DNA of 64,000 nt from an uncultured Actinomycetes bacterium (lineage in GTDB: Bacteria > Actinomycetota > Coriobacteriia > Coriobacteriales > Atopobiaceae): assembly GCA_900314645.1 (NCBI GenBank), contig OMWB01000017.1, forward strand, positions 26,998 to 90,997. Direction: 5' to 3'. Numbering within the stretch: position 1 is the first letter of the stretch; every line of letters starts with the position of its first letter. A program made the translations under genes and the position numbers. Shown in pieces: positions 23,028 to 34,521 of the stretch. The notes beneath the pieces are model-generated. The model was not told the origin of the DNA. It did no database searches and was given only the letters and a program-made list of their open reading frames with translations.

Positions 23028-25850
23028 GTGGCAAACGAGTACAAGTCCAGCATGAACCTGCCGAGCACCGGCTTCGCCATGCGCGCAAACCTCGCGCAGA
23101 ACGAGCCCAAGCGCCTGCAGGCGTGGGATGAGGAGGGCGTGTACGAGCAGCTCCTCAAGAAGAACGAGGGCCACGACAAGTTCGTGCTGCACGACGGACC
23201 TCCGTACGCCAACGGCCCCATCCACCTGGGACACGCTCAGAACAAGATCAGCAAGGACATCATCAACCGCTACTGGTCCATGCGCGGCTTCCTGACGCCG
23301 TACGTGCCCGGTTGGGACTGCCACGGCCTGCCCATCGAGAACAAGGTCGAGAACATGGTGGGTGGCGACAAGTTCCGCCAGCTCCCCACCGAGAAGATTC
23401 GCGAACTGTGCCGCAAGATGGCCGTCGAGCAGGTCGACACCCAGCGCCAGGGCTTCAAGCGCCTGGGCGTGCTGGGCGAGTGGCAGAACCCCTACCTGAC
23501 CTACACCAACGACTACGATGCCACCGACATCGAGATCTTCAAGGCCATCTTTGACAAGGGCGCCATCTATCGTGGACGCAAGCCGGTTCACTGGTGCAGC
23601 CACTGCCACACGGCCCTCGCCGAGGCCGAGATCGAGTACGGCGACGAGGTCAGCCCCGCCATCTTCGTGCGCTTCGAGATGACCACCGTTCCCGCGGGCC
23701 TCGAGGCCTGGGAGGGCAAGCTTGACGTCGCCATCTGGACCACCACGCCTTGGACGCTGCCCGCAGACGACGCCGTGATCCTGCATCCGGAAGCGGCCTA
23801 CGTGGCCGTCGAGCACGACGGTCGTGCCGCCATCTTTGCGGAGGCACTGTGGGAGAAGTGCGCAGCCAAGTTTGGTTGGGAAGACGCCGTGCTGGTGTGC
23901 GACGCCAATGGCGAGACGTGGCACGCAAGCGGCACTGACCTTGCGGGCAATCTCTACAAGCAGCCCATCTTTGGTGATCAGGGCGAGACCGGTGTCTTCA
24001 TCTACGCTGACTACGTCACGCTCGAGGACGGCACGGGCATCGTGCACTCCGCCCCTGGCCACGGCGTGGACGACTACCTGGCCGGCATGAAGTTTGACGT
24101 GCCCGTCGTCATGCCCGTTGACGACGACGGCTGCTTCTTCAAGGGTGAGGGCATGGGCACTGGCGGCCCGTTCTCCGGCATGGAGGTCAACGAGGCCAAC
24201 CCGGTCATCATCAAGTGGCTTGACGAGCGCGGCATGCTCATCATGCATGAGGACATGAGCCACAGCTATCCGCACTGCTGGCGCTGCAAGAACCCGGTCA
24301 TCTTCCGTGCGACGAGCCAGTGGTTCGTCTCCATGGACGACACGGGACTGCGTGAGCAGGCGCTCGAGGAGCTCAAGAAGGTGTCCTTCTACCCGTCGCA
24401 CTCCATCAACCGCATCGGCTCGATGGTGGAGGGCCGTCCTGACTGGTGCATCTCGCGCCAGCGCAACTGGGGTGTGCCCATCCCTGCATTCACGTGTCAG
24501 GACTGCGGCGAGGTCGTCATGAACGACGACACGCTTGACGCCGTCATCAAGCTCTTCCGCGAGGAGGGTTCTGACCACTGGTTCACGGATGACCCCGCGA
24601 CCTATCTGGGCGACGCATGCGTGTGCCCGAAGTGCGGAGGGCATCACCTCACGGCCAACAAGGACATCCTCGACGTGTGGTGGGACTCCGGCGTCTCGCA
24701 CACTGCCGTGTGCCGTCACCGCGACTACCTGGGCTTCCCTGCCGACATGTACCTCGAGGGCTCCGACCAGCACCGCGGCTGGTTCATGTCCAGCCTCATG
24801 ACGAGCGTGGGCGCCTATGGCGTCGCCCCGTACAAGAACGTGGTGAGCCAGGGCTTCACGCTTGATGGCCAGGGCCGCAAGATGTCCAAGAGCCTCGGTA
24901 ACGTCATCGACCCCAACAAGGAGTGCGCGACGCGTGGCGCCGACGTGCTGCGCCTGTGGGTCGCCTCCGTCGACACTTCGGTGGACGTGCCGTGCGACGA
25001 CAAGATTCTGAACCAGGTGGGCGACGCGTACCGCAAGATCCGCAACACCATCCGCTTCCTGCTCGGCGAGCTCGAGGGCCAGTTTGACCCTGCGACGGAT
25101 GCCGTGGCGATTGACGACCTGCCGGCGTTTGACCGCCTCATGCTCGCGAAGCTCTCGCAGGTGCACGCTCAGGTGAGCGAGGCCTACGCCAACTATCGCT
25201 TCAACCAGATCTTCCGCACCGTCTACGACTTCGTGACCGGAGACCTCTCCAACTTCTACCTCAACGCCACCAAGGACCGCACCTACTGCGGTGGCAAGGA
25301 CAGCTTCGAGCGCAAGGCCGCCCAGACCGTGTGGGCCCAGATCCTCTCGATGCTGTTGCACGACCTGCAGCCGATCCTGGTCTACACCACCGACGAGGCC
25401 ATGGAGTTTGTGCCCGAGGCCCTGCGCGACAACCAGAAGCGTGCGGCGCTGCTGGACTGGTACGAGGCTCCGATGGACGCTGAGGCCTACCAGCCGCTGC
25501 TTGTCGCTTACGACGCGCTGACCGAGGCTCGCGGCGCCTTCACCAAGGCCTACGAGGACGCTCAGGCCGCAGGCACCGTCACGGAGAAGACCACGCAGGC
25601 CGTGCGCGCCGAGCTGACGCTTCCCGCCGAGGCCTATGCGCTGCTGGCGGGCGAGGGTGGCCCGGACCTGGCAGAGGCCTTCGTGTGCTCCGAGGTGAAC
25701 GTCAAGCAGGGCGACGAGCTCGCCTGCGTCGTGCTTCCCGCCAACGGCGAGAAGTGCCCGCGCTGCTGGAACTGGCGTACCCCGGTTGACGAGGCCTGCC
25801 TCTGTGGTCGTTGCCACGAGGTCGTCCTTGCCTGCGGAACCGAGCACTAA
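23028..25850 (+). CDS. ileS: Isoleucyl-tRNA synthetase
   Basis: This 940-residue class I synthetase charges tRNA-Ile. HLGH of the HIGH motif lies in DGPPYANGPIHLGHAQNK (about 57-74), the CP1 editing domain spans about 190-390 (TTTPWTLPADDA), and KMSKS is in GRKMSKSLGNVIDP (about 624-637). The C-terminus has a zinc ribbon, CPRCWNW and CLCGRCHE, as in bacterial (not eukaryote-like) IleRS. The start is GTG at 23028, preceded by AAAGGGATGCAAG; the ATG at 22998 falls within the leader. It is followed by lspA with a 12-base gap. Confidence 0.97.
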   Translation: MANEYKSSMNLPSTGFAMRANLAQNEPKRLQAWDEEGVYEQLLKKNEGHDKFVLHDGPPYANGPIHLGHAQNKISKDIINRYWSMRGFLTPYVPGWDCHGLPIENKVENMVGGDKFRQLPTEKIRELCRKMAVEQVDTQRQGFKRLGVLGEWQNPYLTYTNDYDATDIEIFKAIFDKGAIYRGRKPVHWCSHCHTALAEAEIEYGDEVSPAIFVRFEMTTVPAGLEAWEGKLDVAIWTTTPWTLPADDAVILHPEAAYVAVEHDGRAAIFAEALWEKCAAKFGWEDAVLVCDANGETWHASGTDLAGNLYKQPIFGDQGETGVFIYADYVTLEDGTGIVHSAPGHGVDDYLAGMKFDVPVVMPVDDDGCFFKGEGMGTGGPFSGMEVNEANPVIIKWLDERGMLIMHEDMSHSYPHCWRCKNPVIFRATSQWFVSMDDTGLREQALEELKKVSFYPSHSINRIGSMVEGRPDWCISRQRNWGVPIPAFTCQDCGEVVMNDDTLDAVIKLFREEGSDHWFTDDPATYLGDACVCPKCGGHHLTANKDILDVWWDSGVSHTAVCRHRDYLGFPADMYLEGSDQHRGWFMSSLMTSVGAYGVAPYKNVVSQGFTLDGQGRKMSKSLGNVIDPNKECATRGADVLRLWVASVDTSVDVPCDDKILNQVGDAYRKIRNTIRFLLGELEGQFDPATDAVAIDDLPAFDRLMLAKLSQVHAQVSEAYANYRFNQIFRTVYDFVTGDLSNFYLNATKDRTYCGGKDSFERKAAQTVWAQILSMLLHDLQPILVYTTDEAMEFVPEALRDNQKRAALLDWYEAPMDAEAYQPLLVAYDALTEARGAFTKAYEDAQAAGTVTEKTTQAVRAELTLPAEAYALLAGEGGPDLAEAFVCSEVNVKQGDELACVVLPANGEKCPRCWNWRTPVDEACLCGRCHEVVLACGTEH

Positions 25851-25862
25851 GGAGACGGCCCG

Positions 25863-26366
25863 GTGAGTCCCTTCGTCACATCGCGTCGCGGATCGCGCAT
25901 CCTGCTCTTTTGGATCTTGGCGGTGCTGGTCGTGCTGATCGACCAGGCCACCAAGACCGCTGTGCGCGTCATCTCGCCCGCGGAGGGCTACATGGGCACG
26001 CTCATTCCGGGTGTCATCGATTTGGTACACGTTGAGAACACGGGCGCCGCGTTCAGCATGGGGGAGGGCGCAGGGTCGCTCTTCGTCCTGGTCGCGCTCG
26101 TGGTTTCTTGCGTCGCGTTTGCGTTTGTGTGCACGCAGGATATCCCCATGTCGCTTACGGCGTCCATCGCCTGTGTGGTTGGCGGGGGCCTGGGCAACAT
26201 GGTTGACCGTCTGGCACGCGGCTCGGTGACGGACTTCATCGCCACGGCTTTCATAGACTTCCCGGTCTTCAATGTGGCTGACATCGCGGTGACCTGTGGC
26301 ATCGCCATCTCGCTCATCGGATACCTTATGTGGGAGCAGAGCCTTCCGCCTGAGGAGCGTCGGTAG
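25863..26366 (+). CDS. lspA: Lipoprotein signal peptidase (signal peptidase II)
   Basis: The 167-residue membrane aspartyl protease cleaves the signal peptide of prolipoproteins, fitting the several lipoproteins in this window. Four transmembrane helices are visible. IDQATKTAV, VENTGAAFSMGEGAG, NMVDRLARGSVTDF and FNVADIAV carry the conserved residues, including the catalytic Asp pair in VDR and VAD. GTG start with AAGGAGACGGCCCG upstream. Its stop overlaps the start of the pseudouridine synthase gene, forming ileS-lspA-rluD. Confidence 0.95.
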   Translation: MSPFVTSRRGSRILLFWILAVLVVLIDQATKTAVRVISPAEGYMGTLIPGVIDLVHVENTGAAFSMGEGAGSLFVLVALVVSCVAFAFVCTQDIPMSLTASIACVVGGGLGNMVDRLARGSVTDFIATAFIDFPVFNVADIAVTCGIAISLIGYLMWEQSLPPEERR

Positions 26367-27391
26367 TGGCGCTCGGAGGAACTCGTTTGGTCGAGCTGCT
26401 CGTCGGACCCGAGGGGGACGGGGAGCGGCTCGATGCGTTTCTGGGAGCTTCGCGTGAGCTCCCCTCGCGCAGTGCCTGCGCACGCCTCGTGGAGCAGGGG
26501 CTCGTCACCATCAACCTGACGCCCGCCACCTCAAAGTCGGAGCGCGTGCTTCTGGGAGACCGTGTGCAGGTGACGGTGCCCGTGGTTGAGGCGAGCGGTC
26601 CGCTTCGTCCCAATCCTGACATCCCACTTGACGTGCGCTTCGAGGACGATTGGCTCATCGTGCTCTCCAAGCAGGTGGGCCTCGTCTGCCACCCCAGCCC
26701 CGGACACACCGATGACACGTTGGCAAACGCGCTGGTTGCGCATTGCGGCTATGACCATCTGGGGATGCTGCAGGGCGACGAGCGGCCGGGAATCGTGCAT
26801 CGCCTGGACATGGACACCTCGGGGCTCATGCTCGCCGCCAAGGACGACGAGACGCAGAAGGCGCTGCAGGATCTCATCCGCATGCGCGTGCTCGACCGAC
26901 GCTACGTCACGCTCGTGCACGGCTATGTGGCGTCCGACGAGGGAACGATCACGACGGGCATCATGCGCTCGACACGTGACCGCCTACGCATGATGGTGAG
27001 TGATGACCCCCTGGCACGGGAGGCAATCACCACCTTCAGGACGCTCGAGCGCTTTGAGGCGGGCCGGAAGGACGAGGGATACTCGCTGCTGGAGTGCCAC
27101 CTGTATACGGGCCGCACGCACCAGATTCGCGTGCATATGCGCCACATCGCCCATCCCTGCGTGGGTGACCAGCTCTATGGCCGGGGCCACTATCAGGAGA
27201 ATCTGTGCCTCGCGCGACAGTTCCTCCACTCATGGCACGTCGCATTTGACCATCCGGTGACGGGGGAGCACATCTCGCTGGGAGACCACCTGCCCGATGA
27301 CCTCCGTGAGGCGCTTGCGAGCCTGAGTGATCGCTCGATGGGCCGCACAGCTGCGGGCGAGGAGATTTGCCCCCAGTTGCTCGCCGACTAA
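26366..27391 (+). CDS. rluD: RluA-family pseudouridine synthase
   Basis: This 341-residue enzyme isomerises uridine in rRNA or tRNA. An S4 domain (about 15-75; GERLDAFLGA) precedes the catalytic domain with GIVHRLDMDTSGLMLAAKD (about 142-160), whose second Asp is catalytic. LLECHLYTGRTHQIRVHM (about 235-252) is the second conserved motif. The GTG start overlaps the lspA stop, so translation is coupled. RluD (23S rRNA) is the most likely branch given the S4 domain and the lspA neighbour, but other RluA types are possible. Confidence 0.88.
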   Translation: MALGGTRLVELLVGPEGDGERLDAFLGASRELPSRSACARLVEQGLVTINLTPATSKSERVLLGDRVQVTVPVVEASGPLRPNPDIPLDVRFEDDWLIVLSKQVGLVCHPSPGHTDDTLANALVAHCGYDHLGMLQGDERPGIVHRLDMDTSGLMLAAKDDETQKALQDLIRMRVLDRRYVTLVHGYVASDEGTITTGIMRSTRDRLRMMVSDDPLAREAITTFRTLERFEAGRKDEGYSLLECHLYTGRTHQIRVHMRHIAHPCVGDQLYGRGHYQENLCLARQFLHSWHVAFDHPVTGEHISLGDHLPDDLREALASLSDRSMGRTAAGEEICPQLLAD

Positions 27392-27475
27392 TTCGTCTTG
27401 GAAAAGGCCCCAACGCCAAGCGTGCGTGTGCCATTCTTGTGGGTGTGGGCTTTTGCTCCTGAGCTGCTTCTTTGA

Positions 27476-27484
27476 TGTTACAAT
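27476..27484 (+). promoter_or_regulatory. Extended -10 promoter of guaB
   Basis: TGTTACAAT fits the extended -10 form TGnTACAAT, 60 bases before the guaB start. It recurs upstream of the first gene of the window. A TTGCTC at 27453 is too distant to be a good -35. Confidence 0.5.
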
Positions 27485-27544
27485 CATGGGACAAACGGTA
27501 TCGATTTATCGGTGACTGGTAGCTTATCTACATAAGGAGCGCGC

Positions 27545-29059
27545 ATGGCAACCTTCTTCGAAGGGTATTCCCACACCTTCTCCGAGTACCTCCTTGTCCC
27601 TGGTTATTCGTCGTCACAGAACATCCCCATCAACGTCAGCCTCAAGACGCCGCTCGTTAAGTTCCGCCGCGGCGAGAAGAGCCCCATTACCCTCAACATC
27701 CCCATGACCTCCGCCATCATGCAGTCGGTGTCGGGCCCGCGCCTGGCCATTGCCCTGGCGCAGGAGGGTGGCCTTTCCTTCATCTATGGCTCGCAGTCGC
27801 CCGAGGACGAGGCGGCCATGGTGCGCGAGGTCAAGACCTACAAGGCCGGCTTCGTCATTTCCGACTCCACGCTGACGCCTGACATGAGCCTGCAGGAGGT
27901 CGTGGAGCTCAAGGAGCGCACGGGCCACTCCACCATGCCTGTCACGGACGACGGCACGCCCTTCGGCGTGTTCTGCGGCATCGTGACCAGCCGCGACTAT
28001 CGCCTCTCGCGCGACGACCGTGGCCGCAAGGTGCATGAGTTCATGACGCCCGCGAGCGAGTGCATCTGCGGCGACGAGAACACCTCGCTCTCGGTGGCCA
28101 ACGACATCATCTGGGACCACAAGCTCAACGCGCTGCCCATCGTTGACAAGCAGGGCCACCTCATGTCGCTCGTGTTCCGCAAGGACTACGACTCGCACAA
28201 GGGCAACCCGGACGAGCTGCTTGACAAGCACAAGCGCTATCTGGTGGGCGCGGGCATCAATACGCGTGACTATGCCCAGCGTGTGCCCCTGCTGGTCGAG
28301 GCTGGCGCTGATGTGCTCTGCATCGACTCCTCCGAGGGCTACTCCGAGTGGCAGAAGCTCACCATCGACTGGATTCGCGCGCATTATGGCGACACCGTCA
28401 AGGTGGGTGCCGGCAACGTCGTTGACGCCGAGGGCTTCCGCTATCTGGCCGAGTGCGGTGCCGACTTCGTCAAGGTGGGCATCGGCGGTGGCTCCATCTG
28501 CATCACGCGCGAGCAGAAGGGCATCGGCCGTGGCCAGGCCTCCGCGCTCATCGACGTCTGCGCAGAGCGCGACCGCTACTTCGAGGAGACGGGCGTCTAC
28601 GTGCCGGTCTGCTCCGACGGCGGCATCGTGTACGACTACCACATGACCTTGGCACTGGCCATGGGCGCTGACTTCCTCATGCTGGGCCGTTACTTCGCCC
28701 GCTTTGACGAGAGCCCCACGCGCCGCCTCAACGTCAACGGCTCCTACGTGAAGGAGTACTGGGGCGAGGGCTCCGCGCGTGCCCGCAACTGGCAGCGCTA
28801 TGACCTGGGCGGCTCCAAGAAGGGCCTGTCCTTCGTCGAGGGTGTCGACTCGTACGTGCCGTACGCCGGCCCGCTCAAGGAGAACGTCGACGCGTCGCTC
28901 TTGAAGGTGCGCTCCACCATGTGCAACTGCGGCGCGCTCAACCTGCCGGAGCTTCGTGACAAGGCCAAGCTCACGCTGGTCTCGGCCACGTCTCTTGTCG
29001 AGGGCGGCGCCCACGACGTCATTCTGCGCGAGTCCACGAGCGACAACTTCCGTTCGTAG
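27545..29059 (+). CDS. guaB: Inosine-5'-monophosphate dehydrogenase
   Basis: This 504-residue enzyme oxidises IMP to XMP, the committed step of guanine nucleotide synthesis. The catalytic barrel is split by two CBS domains (about 95-225: [20 protein letters not shown] and [20 protein letters not shown]). The active-site loop is [20 protein letters not shown] (about 314-333), with the catalytic Cys in [27 protein letters not shown] is the phosphate-binding segment. CATAAGGAGCGCGC precedes the ATG. It is a single-gene unit with its own promoter and terminator. Confidence 0.96.
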   Translation: MATFFEGYSHTFSEYLLVPGYSSSQNIPINVSLKTPLVKFRRGEKSPITLNIPMTSAIMQSVSGPRLAIALAQEGGLSFIYGSQSPEDEAAMVREVKTYKAGFVISDSTLTPDMSLQEVVELKERTGHSTMPVTDDGTPFGVFCGIVTSRDYRLSRDDRGRKVHEFMTPASECICGDENTSLSVANDIIWDHKLNALPIVDKQGHLMSLVFRKDYDSHKGNPDELLDKHKRYLVGAGINTRDYAQRVPLLVEAGADVLCIDSSEGYSEWQKLTIDWIRAHYGDTVKVGAGNVVDAEGFRYLAECGADFVKVGIGGGSICITREQKGIGRGQASALIDVCAERDRYFEETGVYVPVCSDGGIVYDYHMTLALAMGADFLMLGRYFARFDESPTRRLNVNGSYVKEYWGEGSARARNWQRYDLGGSKKGLSFVEGVDSYVPYAGPLKENVDASLLKVRSTMCNCGALNLPELRDKAKLTLVSATSLVEGGAHDVILRESTSDNFRS

Positions 29060-29076
29060 AACGCTCGAAGTGCTTG

Positions 29077-29110
29077 GGCGGGGGTCACTGACGTGGTCCC
29101 CGCCTTTTTT
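29077..29110 (+). terminator. Rho-independent terminator after guaB
   Basis: GGCGGGG pairs with CCCCGCC, extended inward through wobble pairs to CAC/GTG, and is followed by six Ts. It lies 17 bases after the stop codon. Confidence 0.9.
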
Positions 29111-29173
29111 GTACCTATCCGCCACGGGAGGCTGTGGCAAGGCCAGGTGCCTGACGAAGAGGAGCGTGCCAAG

Positions 29174-29953
29174 ATGAGGGGCGGCAGGGTTTGGACAAAG
29201 TGGTGGAGCTCCAAGTCGGGGCGTGAGGTGCAGGTTGACGGCACGGCTGCCCATGCGGCAGACATCGCGTCGCTCAACCGCGTCGCCGAGGACGTGTCTG
29301 TCATCCCCAACTACACGCCCAAGCTTGAGCACCGCCGCGTGGACTTCTACTACGCCGACCATGACCAGGTCCTCATTGCAGGAGTCTCGGACAACAACTA
29401 CATCTTCTGGCTCTCGCGGACGAGGCTCGATGACGTGGAGACCAACAAGGCGGTGTTCGACTACATTGCTCAGGCAGATCCGACCATGTTCGCACATTTT
29501 GACACGGTGGCCAGAAAGCTGGGGTACGGCTCGGAACAGCTGCGGAGCTTCTATCGCGACAGCCTCGTCTACGTCGGCGGTGAGAACCCCGCGCCCGATG
29601 ACCAGGTGTGGCGCACGCCGTTTGGCGTGCGGTACATCAAGAGCCAAGAGCAGTACAACGGCTCGTACTTTGCGAGTGGTATCAAGGGATTTCGGTATCA
29701 GCTCGAGCGGTGTTGCGCTTTCCGTGAGGCTGGGGGGCGATATCTCGAGGTCATGAGATGGAACCTCGCCACACTGAGGGAGACAAGCGGTGACCCCGTC
29801 GACGACTATGAGTCGAAGCGGCAGCTCATCGAGCTGATTCATGAGGAGCGCTACCTGCTCTGCTCGGATAACGAGGAGGTCCGCAAGCTCTACCTGCAGC
29901 TTGATAGGGAGTGCTCGCAGATGTACAACGCCTACATGTCCATCGTCAGGTAA
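29174..29953 (+). CDS. Orphan hypothetical protein
   Basis: The 259-residue soluble protein matches no family that I recognise. It is rich in aromatic residues and has a charged C-terminal helical part (DYESKRQLIELIHEERYLL, about 222-240). It has no signal peptide and no membrane segment. The ATG at 29174 has GAGGAGCGTGCCAAG upstream. An in-frame GTG at 29093 would begin inside the guaB terminator and is rejected. It is a single-gene unit, convergent with the broken transporter. Function unknown. Confidence 0.7.
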   Translation: MRGGRVWTKWWSSKSGREVQVDGTAAHAADIASLNRVAEDVSVIPNYTPKLEHRRVDFYYADHDQVLIAGVSDNNYIFWLSRTRLDDVETNKAVFDYIAQADPTMFAHFDTVARKLGYGSEQLRSFYRDSLVYVGGENPAPDDQVWRTPFGVRYIKSQEQYNGSYFASGIKGFRYQLERCCAFREAGGRYLEVMRWNLATLRETSGDPVDDYESKRQLIELIHEERYLLCSDNEEVRKLYLQLDRECSQMYNAYMSIVR

Positions 29954-29998
29954 CGCCACTCAAACAAACGGGACAGGCACCGTAGTTCCCCCAAAACA

Positions 29999-30036
29999 AA
30001 CGCGCCCCTCTCGGTGGTTGCCGAGAGGGGCGCGTT
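29999..30036. terminator. Bidirectional terminator
   Basis: AACGCGCCCCTCTCGG pairs with CCGAGAGGGGCGCGTT (16 bp) around TGGTTG. Leftward the minus strand continues TGTTTTGGGGG, a usable U-tract for the transporter gene. Rightward it also serves the orphan gene at 29174-29953. Confidence 0.85.
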
Positions 30037-30053
30037 GTCATATCCGAGATGGA

Positions 30054-31140
30054 CTATGCCAGCTCGGCTGCCTTTCTGGTGCCGTAGACCATCAGCGCGG
30101 TGCCGATGACGGAGGCGATGACGCCGATGGTGAGGCCGGCGCGGACGGAGAGCAGCTGGAAGAGCCAACCACCCACAAAGCTCGCCAGCAGGCCACCGAC
30201 GGAGTTGGCAGTCATGAAGACAGCTTGTCCCTTGTTGCGGTCGGCCTCGTCAACCTGGTCATTCGCGAAGTACACCACAGCGGGCGTGATGGCGGCGTAG
30301 GAGACCATCTGCAGGATCATGCCGGCATAGAACATGGGGACGCTGTTTGCCATGGCGAGGATGACGTGCTTGATGGAGTAGAAGATGGCTGCGATGGCCA
30401 TGATCTTGTTGACGCTGACCCGCTTCATGATGAGGGCGAAGCCAAACATGGTGGGCAGCTCGACCATGGCTTGGATGAAGAACGCGTTGCCCTGCACGCG
30501 CTCGACGTCAGCGGCGGGCACGAACTCGGCAAGGACGGCGCCGCAGTAGGTCTGGAAGAGGTTGTGGCAGAAGTACAGCAGGACCAGCGACAGGATGACC
30601 GAGATGGTGGTGGGGTACTTGCTGAAGAACTGCAGGACCGAGATGGTCTCACCCTGAGGTTGCGCAGGCTCGTTGTCCCTCGCAAGCTCCTTGGGGGCGT
30701 CGGGCATGAGATTGATTGCGACGATGGTGAGCACGGCGCCCATGATCATCCAGATGGGAAGCGTGTTTCTTCCCATGACGGCCCAAAGGCGACCAACGAT
30801 GTTGGCGCCGACGGCATACGCGACCGAGCCGATGCCGCGGCAGAGGCCATAGTTGATGACCCCACCGGCCTTCTCGTAGATGAACGCCATGCCGTTGAGG
30901 AGTGGCATGCCCACCGTGGACGACATGAAGCCGAGGACGATGAGCGGCAGGATGATGAACGAACCCTGGGGGACGACCAGCAAAGCTGCCGCGAGGATGC
31001 CGCAGACGGAGAGGGCGGTCACGAGGCCGAAGAGGACGGATCCGCGGGCGAAATGTCCGAAAGCCAATAGAGCCGCTGACGAGCAGCATGAAACCTGCAT
31101 TGACCAGCGCGTACTTTGCGTTGAGGTTCTTGAGATTCAT
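30054..31140 (-). pseudogene. Broken MFS sugar-type symporter
   Basis: The gene begins at 31140 (ATG with AAAGGGAAGGCC upstream) as MNLKNLNAKYALVNAGFMLL, a typical first helix of LacY-like MFS transporters. Near 31075 the frame changes: the reading continues one frame over as FGHFARGSVLFGLVTALSV and runs intact to 30054. Compared with the family, helix 2 and the following loop (about 45-50 residues) are missing at this point. A deletion that also shifts the frame is the simplest explanation. The remainder has about nine or ten helices and a conserved EKAGGVINYGLCRGIGS segment. A functional transporter is unlikely. Confidence 0.75.
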
Positions 31141-31166
31141 GGCCTTCCCTTTCCATGAAGTGACAT

Positions 31167-31640
31167 TCACCCCACTTTAGCATCACTCAAAGCATCCGCA
31201 GCGAGTCGGAACTCTATCTGGTCCGTGTCGTAGCAGAATACGCTCCCGTCGGCGCGCGTGAAGCGGATGAGCGTGCCTGGGTTTTCGGACTTTCCGTCGA
31301 TGTTGACCTTCCAGAGCTCGATGGTGCTCCCGTCCCCAAACGCGTAGCTTATGCCGCCCCCATTGGGCACCTCATTCTGCGGCTTGCCCATGCCCGCGTT
31401 CACGACGAGCTTGTAGAAGCGATCCGCGCCGCTCGACGAGAGGGCTCCCTGCTCCTCGGCGAAGGTCATGCTCTCGGCCAAATCCTGCTTGAATTGCTGG
31501 AAGCGATACGTCGCGCGTACCATGTTGATGAGGGGGACGAGCAGCACGACGGAGAGCGCCACAGCGCCCACGATGTACGGGACAAGCGAACGGTCCCTTC
31601 TCTTTGCTTTCTCGGCGGTACCGTGCACATTCTGGAACAT
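31167..31640 (-). CDS. Membrane-anchored hypothetical protein
   Basis: This 157-residue protein has a basic cytosolic N-terminus (EKAKRRDR), one transmembrane helix (about 20-42, PYIVGAVALSVVLLVPLINM), and an extracytoplasmic domain with no recognised motif. AAGGAGACTGCA precedes the ATG. It is 26 bases upstream of the broken MFS gene on the same strand and divergent from leuS. Function unknown. Confidence 0.72.
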   Translation of the reverse strand: MFQNVHGTAEKAKRRDRSLVPYIVGAVALSVVLLVPLINMVRATYRFQQFKQDLAESMTFAEEQGALSSSGADRFYKLVVNAGMGKPQNEVPNGGGISYAFGDGSTIELWKVNIDGKSENPGTLIRFTRADGSVFCYDTDQIEFRLAADALSDAKVG

Positions 31641-31730
31641 TGCAGTCTCCTTTCAAACCACGCTTCCATAATCTAACAGCCGCCTTTTGACTACAATAGG
31701 AATGTTGCTCTAACGCTATTGGAGGTTTGT

Positions 31731-34280
<2,550 letters not shown>

Positions 34281-34287
34281 GTACCTG

Positions 34288-34374
34288 GGCCGCCCGGCCC
34301 TCCCCATCACGCTCAGCACCCGCGCTGCGCGGGCGCCGCTTCGCGAATCGCGTGACGGGGAGGGCCGGGCGGCC
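34288..34374. repeat. Core-bearing long inverted repeat C (after leuS)
   Basis: The arms 34288-34312 and 34350-34374 pair over 24 of 25 bases (one A-C mismatch at 34306/34356). The core (34313-34349, 37 nt) reads TCA...GAATC on the plus strand. On the minus strand it is GATT, a CGC-GAA-GCG hairpin, a larger CCCGCGC-A-GCGCGGG hairpin, then TGA. It starts seven bases after the leuS stop and has no U-tract. Confidence 0.85.
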
Positions 34375-34410
34375 TCGGCGATTCAACCGGGGTTGAGGAG
34401 CAGTGGGGTA

Positions 34411-34441
34411 CGGCCCAGACCGGCTTGGCGGGTCTGGGCCG
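34411..34441 (+). other. 10-bp hairpin upstream of the amidase gene
   Basis: CGGCCCAGAC pairs with GTCTGGGCCG around an 11-base loop. It lies between hairpin C and the amidase start. It has no U-tract; it could be a leader structure of the amidase mRNA. The role is unknown. Confidence 0.45.
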
Positions 34442-34521
34442 ACTCAGTTGACAGGACCCACCGCATTCGCGGGGGCTCTACATCGAAATCATTTGTTGCT
34501 GTAAGGGTAAAGGTGGTTCAA

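Noticed and set aside
22794..26483. Very long minus-strand open frame (1229 codons) opposite ileS
   Set aside because: It is the antisense shadow of ileS caused by high third-position G+C, with no domain and no start signal.
29966..29981. Sequence CAAACGGGACAGGCACCG after the orphan gene, reminiscent of dispersed repeats in gut bacteria
   Set aside because: Only one clear copy is in the window (a weak partial match lies at 16391), too little to call a repeat.
34448..34482. TTGACA upstream of the amidase gene as a -35 element
   Set aside because: No acceptable -10 hexamer lies 16-19 bases downstream; the nearest, TCTACA, is at about 23.
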